From Mermis nigrescens (lineage: Eukaryota; Nematoda; Enoplea; Mermithida; Mermithidae), in NCBI GenBank assembly GCA_036768485.1, contig JAVLUZ010000154.1, positions 34,937,051 to 35,001,050 of the forward strand: a DNA stretch of 64,000 bases, given 5' to 3'. Positions 24,801-36,800 of the stretch are shown here, piece after piece. Below the pieces are notes generated by a model. It searched no databases and was not told where the DNA came from. It saw only the letters and a program-made list of their open reading frames with translations. The number at the start of each line of letters is the position of its first letter. Position 1 is the stretch's first letter. Both the position numbers and the translations under genes were made by a program.

Positions 24801-27800
24801 TCTTTGTCGCCTTGGGTTCTGGTGCCAAATTACTTCTGGTTGCCGATCGCATGAAACTCGATACTCAGCGCTTGGCCCAACTGTTGTTCGTCGATTATCG
24901 CGTTACTTTTTTGCAAGTACATAAAAGCATGCATGTGTATGTTTGATTGAGTCTGCTCGGTTCCTCGTGTTTTTCATCAAGAAATTCTTCACATTCTTGT
25001 AAGACAATATTGTTACCCTGTATAATTGGCTTTAAATGCTTTCCTATAACATTGCTTTTAATTGCTTGCATCGATTGAAATCAATCTAATGTTCAATTCA
25101 CTTTTTGCGGCTTGATTTTGTAAATTTTCGTTTAAAATAATGCATAGATTTTGTTTTGTTGCAACCGCACAATTTATTGCGGGTATCAGTTTTATAAATC
25201 TACATTTTGTTATCCTGAAAGTAATATAAAAAGCTGACTTATTATATATGTATATTGGGGGTGAAGCGAGGATTTTGGAGATTTTGGAAATTTTGATATT
25301 TTGAGCCGATGGAACGTTTCTTGCGTCAGTTTTGAGGACGAAAGCAGTAAAAATGGGAAATATTTTTTATGTGCTTTTCACTCAAAAAGCGCCCAAAATT
25401 GACCAATTTCTATATTTTGTTGTGTTAAAAGCGATATAATGCAGTCAAAGTGGAGTGAAAATTCTTTTAAAATGCGTTATTACATACCTCGAAAAAGCGT
25501 TTTGTGGGCTGTTTTGACCATTTTCGTCGCTTGAATAGCAAAAAAATTGTGGGCATTAAATTTTGAATTTTACTCTCTCCCTGCTGACGCTGACCTTGTG
25601 CATCTATGCGTATTATAATTGGTTATATAAGAGTCTTTTTTAGAGTAGGGCGTGGGCAGCCGTTCTCTTAATCGTCAAAATTTTATATGGTTTGGCCAGA
25701 AATATGGGAATTTTGATGAGAAAAATTTCGAATTTTCGCGCTTGGCACCATGTTGATTGTTTTTCTCATTTTGTCAGTTTTAACACTTTTCCAATTTTTC
25801 AATTTCGTATCGAGCTTATTCTCACCTGTGATGATTTAGTGACAAAAGGAACCCTATTTATTTTTACCAATTCTACTATTTATTCATCAAGTTTTTTTGC
25901 AAGCGACTCCGAGTTTTCTGAAAAGTTTCGGCTTAGAAATAACATCAGAATACATGTTTGGCTCGAGAAGTACGCTGCGCGTTTTGTTGTTGGGTGGTGA
26001 GGAATTTCCCGTGCAATGCTTGCAAAATTGCTACTCATCCGACTGTGCAGTGCAGGTGTTCAACGTTTATGGAATTACTGAAGTCTCTTGTTGGGCTTCG
26101 TTGTGCCTCGTAACTGCCGACATGATCAAGTTAAAGATTAATATAGTTGCACTCAGGCCCGCATCCAGAATTCGGCCAACGGGGGCACCCAACATAAATT
26201 GATCTAAATTTCGGGAAATTCACGGGGATAGCTCGTAAAAACCCGCATTTTTCGACGTTTTTTCACATGCTCTATCATTAGGAACATGAAATTCGAATTT
26301 TTCGAAAAAAAAATTTTTCTCACCTGAAAGGTTATAGAAAGTGTCGTTTTTTGGTCGCGCTTTAGCCAAAATTATGGGAGATACTTTACATTTTGCGCGA
26401 AGCGCCGAAAATTTGAAGATTTTACGTCAAAGACTTGCAATTTCCCCATCTTTTCGTGCATTATCTTATCTCTCAAACATTTTTCCGTGCACGGCCCTGG
26501 TTGCACTAATACTAAAGCAAAAGTTAAATGGTCAACGGGAAAATCTCGACATACAAGTCCTTGGGGTTGTTGACCTCCTTGGCACATGGCTTTTTATCGA
26601 TTGTAAATTCTTCGACCAAATGCACTAATATATCACTTTTTGGACAAAATAGTTACCTAACCTTCAATCCTATCGTTCTCTTCATAGTGTCTGTTTTTAT
26701 ATTCTAGAAAGATTGCATTGCCACCGTAGATGCGCAACATGATCGGTCTGGGGCTGGCACGTAGCTGGCCGTCCTATTTGGGGGGACCAACACCAATGTT
26801 TGGGGGGCTAAGCTTAAAAAGGTCAAATGTAGCATAAAATAACGTTTAAAGTCCGATTTTTCTAAATTTTGGGGTGTCCGGACCCACTCATTCTCCCAGG
26901 AGATAAGTTTTGGTCTAGGGTTCAGCCGCTCCGCGGAAACTAAAATAAACTTGAAAATTGTATGAACGGTAAAATGGAGTAAAATTATTTAAATTGATGG
27001 TTTTTGGACGACTAATTAATTTTATTAAATAAAAAGTTGACTGCGATTTAAAAATGAATCCAGAAAGATAACGACCGAACATTTTCGCGGAAAAGTTTTC
27101 AATTTTTCCCCATTTACGACTCTAATTTTGCCTCATTTCGCTCGAAAAGTTTCGTCTTTTGTCCTTCTTGGGGTCTAGAATCCTCAACCTCCCCCACGTA
27201 CATTTCTAAAAATGTCATATTTAACATTTACTTAGGTACTCGCCGTTTATAAGCCCGAAAATGCCAGTTCTGAAACATTTTTTGGACTGAAGTGACTTCT
27301 CTTATGCTCACGTTCGCGTTCCTTTATTTTTGAAATTCACGTATCTATTGAGGTTTGAAACATCTTTGCGTTACTCCATCGCGAGCTGTTTATACTCGCA
27401 TGTTATGGTTATCAGGCACGTAGCTCTGAGGGGAATGGGGGGTCCGGACCCCCCAAAATGCAGAAAAATCGGAAAAATAGGACTTTTTAAGCGTTATTTT
27501 GTGCTATTTTTGGCCTTTTCGGGCTTAGTCCCCCCACAAATTAATGTTGGTTACTCCTCCCAAAATAAGACGGCCAGTTACGTGCCTGACGATTATCCTC
27601 TTAAAAATTTTCCCTTCGTATTTCAGGACTGGCAATATTCACATCGGAAATGCATTATCCAAAACTGTCCTAAAAATTCGCCCAGTATCAAGCGAATTTC
27701 ACGTCACTGATGACGTAACGAGTTTAGAATTCAAAAATTTCGGCGAGCTACTCATTGGCGGTTCTGAAAGAATGTGTTTAGTCGATTCAGAAAGGTATGA

Positions 27801-30800
27801 AAACATCCCTGATTTCAGGCCATCGGGCGATCTAGCGCTAGAATTTAATGATGGAACAATAAAGCTAATCGGACGCATAGATCAACAGGTGAAAAGAATG
27901 GGCAAGAGGATTAATTTGGATGAGATATCTGCAGTGAGTTGGTTGAGTTGCTTCGAGTTTACATAGGTTATAAAGCTTAGCTACTTGAATTGATGGAATG
28001 CACCACCCGAAGTCGTCCGAATGTTGTGGTTGTAAATTTGCTTTTCCTACGTGTGCATTTTTCGATTAAAACATTTTTCTAACTTTTAAATAGCAAGTTG
28101 ATGATTAGCAATGGCTACCCCATGCACTAGCAGCCGGGCAGGAAAAGCTTGGGAATTCAGGAGGGGAAAGTGGAACTTTGAGGTACTTTTTTGGGCTCAA
28201 AAATGATGGATCGCGTCAGAAATATCATTTTTCGGCGTTTCTGACGATTTTCCGTCTTTTCCGAAAATTTCTGAAAATATCAGAAAAATTCAGTTAAAGG
28301 GAACAAAATATAGTCAAAAAACGAGTCGCGAAGCGTCGAAAATTCGACGCTCCTGAGCGAATACATACATAGATAGCTAATAACTCTGAAAATAGCAGTT
28401 TTTCTATGAATTTTTCTTGGAAACTCGCGAATTCCGGGGGGTTCGATATTAAAGTGCCTTTTTGGGTCACAAATGGTGGGTACACGTGTCAAAAACATCG
28501 TTTTTCTGCGTTTCTGACGATGCTCTATCTTTCTAGAGCATAAAAACTAAAAAAATCAAAAAATAGAAAAGTCTAACAAAAATCAGAAGAAAGTCTGTTA
28601 CGAACTATGGCTAAAGTCGCTGTGCAAACTGGCGTGGTCGACATGTTACTTATTAAGAAGGGCTAAGGCGATTTTGGGCGAATTGAATTAGGTACTATTA
28701 GTGTTCTCTTCCTATGGCTGCTATCTGGATTAAGGCTATCCGCCGTTAATATTTTTAAGCTAATTCAGCCTAATCTTAACGTAAGCTTAGGTAAGCGTAA
28801 GCTCCGTACATATCTATCTCTAAGCAGACTACTAATGCGCTACAGCTAATTGTAATGCATATTGCTGTGCGAATTGTATCGTAGGTGCGCTACAAACAGT
28901 AATACTGTATACGCCGAAATACGAATAGGTAGAGTCGGACGAGAACTGTCGCTCTAGCGTGAGTACGTCATGCAAGTGATATATTATAACAGGAATCATG
29001 AATAACGTTTCACGTTTTTTCATGCATTATGTCGATAGTGTCCCAACTAAAGCGAGACTGTTAGTTATCCGGAGAGTCGTCGATTACTGTAGTCTCGTGC
29101 ATAACAAGGCTGTATGTACAAAAAGGGCATTTTCCTTAACAAGTCAAATAAATTGAACAAAACTTAGTCAAAAGATGAGTATATGGCGCGAAGCGCCGAA
29201 AATTTGACACTTTTGTGCAAATAGATTGCTAAAACGCATACAAATACCTTTTCTACGGATTTTTAGGAAATTTTTGGAAAATTTTCGAAAAATTGCGAAT
29301 ATTGGGAGGGTTTCCCACCACCTCCCCCGAGATAATGTATGGTGAAAACCCTTCAACCGTCATATGTATGCTACCAGCAGGTCATTTCTCCCAAGTCAAT
29401 TTACATTTGTTTATTATTACTAATATTTAATAGTTAATTGTGGATAAAAAGGGCTTTATTTTGACATTTTAAAACGGAAAAGCAATCAATCAATTCCAGA
29501 AATCACTCTATATTACCCGCTCTTCTTCTGAACGAGGCAAATTAATGAAAAAATCGGCAATTGCTTGCTAATTACAGTATCTCGCACTAATGCACGTCTG
29601 TCATTGCCTCTAATTATTAAAGAGTTGTTCCTTATTCCACTGTTTTATTCCCGGTGGCCACTTTTGGGATGGGAGCAGCGTTTTTTTCGCACAAGGTCCG
29701 ATTGTATATACATGTACAAAGATGGTCCCCAAAAGTCTTTGTACATTTTGTACACACAAATTTTTGGGTACTATAATATGGTACAACAACGATTTTAGTG
29801 TGGTAAAAACAGAGTTGTCAGACTTATGGTAGTGTACTTTAGCTAATTTCTGGGTCTCTGAGGGCAAAAATCACTAAGAATCGTCTTAAAACGGCACGGA
29901 GCGCCGAAAAATTTGATGTTCTTCCTTTTGAAATGCAATTTCTGCCATAATAAAGATAGATCGAACACACAATTACTCATTTCGGCGCGAAGTGCCAAAA
30001 ATATTTGCGAATCTAAACCTTTTTTGCAATTTTTGTCTTCCTAAAAATCTTTGTACATGTGCAAAGAAAGTCCCGAAAAGTCTTTGTACATAGGGGAAAA
30101 TCTTTGTCGAGTACAAAAAAAGCACTGGATGATAGTGGGATCTAAAATATGAATTCTAATTTTACCCTGCGGATTTTGGCGTTAAATGCTATTTTATTGA
30201 TATTCTCAAAGCATGAACATTTTTCATTTTAAATTTTTGTGAATTCCGAAGGTTTTGTAAAAATTAAATTGAAAATTAAATGCTTTATAACAAAATTGAT
30301 TCTAAGCTTTGTGGACGGCAAGAAACGCCGATTTTGGAATTTTTTGAAGTATCATTGACTATTTTGATTTTATTTCCAAAAATCGTGGATCGGCCATTAT
30401 ATAATCTGCAGTTTTAAAACGGCTGGTATAAGATGATGAAGTATTTCGTTCTGTAATTCTGTAAGGCTTTTTATAAAGTGCAAATGAACTCTGACCTCAT
30501 TTGCACGGCGTGCAAGAGAAAATTTTAAAAATACTAGCGCAATAAGTTAAAATATGTATTTAAAATGCAATTTTAGCTCTCCATAATCCTTTGTACCACA
30601 AAATTTTCGGCGCTAATTTGTATTTTTTAATTTTTTAATTTTAATTTTTTTCTAAATTTTTAATTTCTTATTTATAACTAATTCTATGTACTTATGTATT
30701 TTTATCTGAGTTTCTCTCAAAGTAAATGCGAAAATGTTAAAAAATGGTGTATTTAGAGATTTAAGAGTTCAAATATATCTAATCTGACCGTGATACAAAG

Positions 30801-33800
30801 CGTGCAAATGATATGAAAATTTTGTTAGCACGCGTGAAAACGGGTGTCGGACAGAAAAAGCACTAATTTACTGTCTTTTTCCACTAAGCTTAAAATAGAT
30901 GGGCACGCCCAGGTTTTTCAGGGTAAGATGACTTCCATGGAACCTACGAGGTTGGTCAAGACCATACATGTAAGAGGGGGATGGGGGATTCCTCCACCGA
31001 AAGTCGGCCGTGCCCACACCCCATCCCCCAAAGCCAGAACACTTTAACCCCTCCGCCCGATTTTTGAAAAACTCGCGGCAGTTTTCTACGTGTTTCTGGT
31101 CGTTTCGGGCAAAATCATTGGGAGTAATTTACTCCCCCCCCCGCCTCGCCTAGAAATGGTCGGATAGCCTCAACCAAATTTGTTAGCCGTTACATGTATG
31201 GTCATGACCAGATAAGCAGAGCATGGTCGATATGGGGAGTGGTGAGAAATGGAGCTTTTTGGGCTGAAATAACCTCAAAGACTAGTAGTATAAATGCTAA
31301 AATAGGTATAAAACTACGTTATTCCGTAGTTTCTGATCAATTTCAAGCATCTTGGAAGTAAATTTTTAATTTCAAGCATTTTCGGCCGTTATTTTTTTCC
31401 GAAAATTTTCAAATCTTTTGCAAGGTTGGTCCTACCTGCGGGGCAGCGGGTTGCTCAGTCGCCTGGGTCAAGTCACTTAACCCCCAATTGACCCTGTGTC
31501 CAATGTATGAACCTTAACGCAGACCTTTTATTTCGCCATCTAAAAATCATTACCAATCCGAGATTGACTATTTAAAGGAATTGAGTAAAATTTTAGAATA
31601 AGCTTAGTTGATGTAATTTATAAAAGGAAGTGCAATTGCGAGATTTATGAGCAAAATTTTTTGATTTCGATTAAAGCATGTCGACCGCGTTACATTTGCA
31701 CCGCATTACATGTAGCTCAGTGTCTTTTGTGTTTAGGCAGCTCAGAAGTCCATTTATATCGAAAATGCTGCTTGTTTATTTGAAACCGAGAACCATCAAA
31801 TTATTTGTGCTCTGATTGCCAGAGCAAGTTCGAAGGACATCGGTGCTGATATCTTATTTAATGACGTGAAGACGCTACTGAAATCACTCTTGCCAAACTA
31901 TTCTCTGCCTGACAGATTTGCATTACTTGATTCTTTTCCTCTGAATAAGAATGGTAATCCTTCTCTTTGAGGATTAAATTGCATTAGCTTCAAGTCTTAT
32001 GAACTTCTAGTAAGTTCAGTTGACAGTTTTCGCTTACCTGTTGCAGGCCCGTATCCAGGATTTTATTTCGGGGGGGCCGATAATTTTTGAGACCAGATAT
32101 CTCGAGAACCATTAGGAGATAGGCGAAAATAAAGACAGTTTTAAGCGTATCTCGGCGAGCTCTATACAACGGTGAAGAAAAATTTCAACAAAAAAATTAA
32201 AAATTTTCACTTTATTTCATTTTGATATACAGCAAATTTATCATTTAAGCTGATTTCTCATCACCTAATCGGCGAATTATTTCTTATCTCTTGCCTTTGT
32301 ACTTAATCATTGTGCTTTACAGAGAAAAACAATACGGATAATTAATAATTCGGCGCGAAGCGCCGAAAAAATTGACATGCTCTGCTTATCAACCTCAAAT
32401 TTGAGCGGTTTTGAGCGGACTAGAAGACAAAAAAACATGTATAAACAATAGATACGGCGCGAAGCGCCGGAAATATTTCATGTTTCCCATGTCATCACTC
32501 AAATTTGAGCTGTTTTGAGTGAGCTAGAAGGCAAAAACTATAACTAAACAATGAATCCGGCGCACAGCGCTAGAAAAAAATTGACATGCTCTCTATATCT
32601 AACTCTAATTTGAGCGATTTTTAGCGGTTCAGAAGACAAAACTATACGTAAACAATAAATCCGGCGCGAATCGCCGGAAAATTTTGAGTTTACTAGCTCA
32701 AAAGTACGCTAAAAACCTGTTTAGGCGCTGTTTCAGACGCACTTCGCCAATTTTTCATTTTTCCCTTCGGGGGACCCTTGAGAGAAACAAAAATTTTTTC
32801 CCCATTTCGGGGGGAGGCCTACCCGCCCCCCTGGATACAGGCCTGTTCCCATGTCATAACTCAAATTTGAGCTGTTTTGAGTAAGCTAGAAGGCAAAAAC
32901 TATAGCTAAACAATGAATCCGGCACAAAGCGTTAGAAAAAATTGACATACTTTCTATGTCTAACTCAAATTTGAGCGATTTTAAGCGGTTTAGAAGACAA
33001 AACCTTACATAAACAATAAATCCGGCGCGAAGCGCCGAGAAAATTTTGTGTTTTCTAGCTCAAAAGTATGCTAAAAACCTGTTTTGGCGGTGTTTCAGAC
33101 CAACTTCGCCAATTTTTCATTTTTCCCTTTGGGGGACCCTTGGGAAAAACAAAAATTTTTCCCATTTCGGGGGGGGCAGGCCCCCCGCCCCCCCCTGGAT
33201 ACGGGCCTGCCTGTATGTATTCCTTTCCTTTTTTGCAATATTTCAAGCTTCAATATCACATTCATTGATGCGAATAAATACTCAAGTGCAGTATAGGTGA
33301 ATTGACACAGTTTCAAACTTAAAATGCTATTTTCCATGCTTTATTTCAAATGCTTGTCCTGTTTTAGTACGATCATTAGTAGGGTACAAAAATAAACGCT
33401 TAGAGTCAGAATTTAAGTTACCGCAAGGAAGCATAAACTTTATAAAAGTAAATATTTTAAAAAGTATGACTTTCGTTTACGAAAAGGACAGTGACAAAAC
33501 GCAAAGGCGTTTAAAAATATAAAAATTTGACTCTGTACGATCAATTAGGATTCTAGCTTTTTCAAAATACGTTCAAGCTGCTCCTCGATGTTATATACCG
33601 AAATTTGTTTTGCATGCAAATATTTTTTGAAGTCAATTCAGGTGGCTGTGCAAGACGCCGAATTGCGAACTTTCTCGAATTTTGTCAAAAAATGTTTTAA
33701 ATACTAAAATAATTTCGTGATATCGTTTGAATGTTCCCAAATGATATTATTGATATCATATTTTATAGGTTATCGATATTATATTTCATTGCATTGATGA

Positions 33801-36800
33801 CATTTTAGTGTATTTACTCTGATTCTTTCTTTTTTTCTAATTTGAACAAATTCGTATTGTTTTAATTCCGTCTCTGTCGCAATAAACTATTACATTTCAT
33901 TTCTATTTCATTCTGCAATCTGCACTGATTATTTCTTATAACATTTTTATAGGAAAACTGGAGCGGGCGATACTGCTAAGGAGAATTACTACGAATCAGA
34001 ACGTAGCCGATCAACCATGCGAACAAATTGAATCGGATATAGTTCCTTTTATTCGACGTACTATTCGAGTAGGTTAATGACATGAGTGGGTCTAAGACCA
34101 AGATTTAATTAAATAACATGGTCAGTGAGGAAACGGATATACCTGTGTCAAATAATTTCTTGTGTATAAAACGTAGTTATCATAGTTAGGCAGATAAAGG
34201 CGTCATTTTGATTGTAATAAAGTATGAAGGAGATGTTTAAGCTGATTTTCCTTGTCATATACGGCGCTAGGGAATTCGTAAACTTTTAAATTACAAATGT
34301 CAGTACCAGTGTTTTTTTGTATAAGGTCCGTTTGTACATGTACAAAGATGGTCCCCAAAAGTCTTTGTACATTTTGCACATGCAAAATTTTGTGTACTAT
34401 AATATGGTACAGTATCGATTTTAGTGTGGTAAAACAGAATTTTTCGACCTTTGGTAGTGTGTTTTAGCTAATTTATGGGTTTCTGACGCCAAAAATTACT
34501 AAAAATTGTCTCAAAACGGCGCGAAGCGCCGAAAAATTTGACCTTTTTCTATTTTAAATGCAAATTCTGCCATTTTAAAGATACATAGGACAGACAATTA
34601 CTCATTTCGGCGCGAAGCGCCGACAATTTTCTTCGAAATTTTACGCCTTTTTACAGTATTTGTCTTTCCAAAAATCTTTGTACATGTACAAAGACGGATT
34701 ATTCTCCACAGAAAAACATTCTATAATTCAAAAAATAAAGAAGCGCCAAAGAAAGAGAAGAAGAACAAAGTAGATAGCAATTTCAGCAATTATGTAAGTC
34801 GGAAGGGACTGGACTGAAGCTTCTGATTTTTTGAGCTAGGAGAAATGCTTGCACTTTGGTGGGAGATTCCCGTATCAAGGGTACCTAACGTAAACGTATT
34901 GACTAATCTTCAGAGGGTCTTGTGCTAATGTGCGATTATAATGAACCTATTTTTTCGATCAAATGGAATATTACCAATACCATTTATCAGCGTGTAATTA
35001 CGGTGCTGTTTAAAAGAATGTTATTTCGTTCTAAATTACTTTAGTATTTGGCGCGAACTGCTGAATTTTTTACAACTTTTCAGCTAAATCTGTGCGAATA
35101 ACTAAATTCAGAAAGCTGTAATAATTTGTATTACTGGTGCAAAAATCATATTGCGGTTGCCTTATTCTACATAATTGAATCTATTAATAGATGCCAATGC
35201 GCTTATGAACTGAATATGCATTCACATAAAGAAGCTAATTTCATTTTCAAACAATTAAACAGCGCTCGTTCGTCACATTCATATTTCTTTCATGCATACA
35301 TAGCCGTGCTTAGGGGGGCGAACTGTGCGGCCGCACAGGGCCGCTAAAAACGTTATAGTGCATGCCGTATAGAATTCATTTTTTGGCGGCCCTCATACAA
35401 TAATTCGATTTATACGTTCAAAAGGATCGATTTTTCGCCATTCTAATGCAAACACAGCAGTTTAAAATCTTTACTTGCATTTTTAAGAGAATGCTGACTA
35501 AGCTACATTTGATCTCAAGATTTCCGTTCCGAAAACACGTAACTATACTGCGTGTATGTCACCGATACTCATGCATGTAGCATATAGTGAAATAGAGAAC
35601 AAGGCAGCAGATTTTTGATTGTGTCTCAACAGCCCCACCAGTCCCAACAGGCTCACCGTCACAACGGCCCCACCATTCCGACATCTCCACCAGAAATCCC
35701 TACAGCCCAACCCGTCCCAACAGCCCCACCAGTCCCAACAGCCCCACAGTCTTAACAGCCCCACCAATAATCCTAACATCCCCACCAGTCCCAAGAGCCC
35801 CACCAATCCCAGCGGTTCCACCGTTCCAGCAGTCCTACCGTTCCAATAGTCGCACTGTCCCAACCACACATAAGCGTGGGGAGAGAATATTTTGATTTTA
35901 ACCCCCAACCCGAAATTCTGGAAATCTGGCTATTTCTGGCTATTTTGAAGCCGATTAGCGTGAAAGTTTCGATTTTCATTCAATTTTAAGACTTATCTTT
36001 CCTTTTTTCACTAAAACATTTTTCATTTTTTTCTGGCAGTCTAGACTAGACCATAATGAGCAGGATAATCTTGCGAGATGACTCGAATAAGGCAGAATCC
36101 CGGATTGCGCAAAAATGCTGAAGCTTCAATTCTGGCGGGTCTACCAGTCTCTCAGGTAGAGAGATTATTTTGAAAATGTAAACCTGCAGCTAAACGCATT
36201 TCTCGTATAATAGCGATTACAGTAATGGTGGGGCTGCTGGGATTACTGGTGGGGCTGTTGGGACGGTGGGGCTGTTGGGACGATGGGGCTGTTGGAACGG
36301 TGGGGCTGTTGGGATTGGTGGGGCTGTTGGGATTATTAGTGGGGTTGTTGGGACGGTGAGGCTGTTGGGACTGGTGGGGCTGTTAGGACTGGTGGGGATG
36401 TTGGGACGGGTGGGGCTGTTAGGATTTTTGGTGGGGCTGTTGGGACGGTGGGGCTGTTGGGATGGTTGAGACATCACCAGATTTTTGCCTTAAATAATAT
36501 GCGTGCCTTAACAAAAGTTGAATTTAAATTAGCAATCGTGTCCAGAAACAGACGAAAATCCACCGGTGCATTTTATAAGTGACAGTCATATATACACTTA
36601 TGTAGCTGTATCTGTCAGTCGTGCGCGGTAGTGCATATTTGCTCGTACGGATGTATGCTTATGGTTGTACTACATGAATGCCGTTTTAATCTGTTTCTGT
36701 CGATAAAGTTCCTCTGATATTACAGTATTTCTCTCTATGCACTTGATTTTCTGTGAAGCTTTACATATTCCGAAAATCTTATATTCAATGAATAATTTTC

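Noticed and set aside
25892..25903. Acceptor TCATCAAG at 25891 for AASDH exon 5
   Set aside because: It needs exon 4 to end one base into a codon, but all GT donors near the end of exon 4 are phase 0 or 2, and it would duplicate the FLQ residues.
35543..36477. Proline-, asparagine- and glycine/leucine-rich frames
   Set aside because: These are translations of the 18-bp minisatellite arrays inside a hAT relic, present on both strands.
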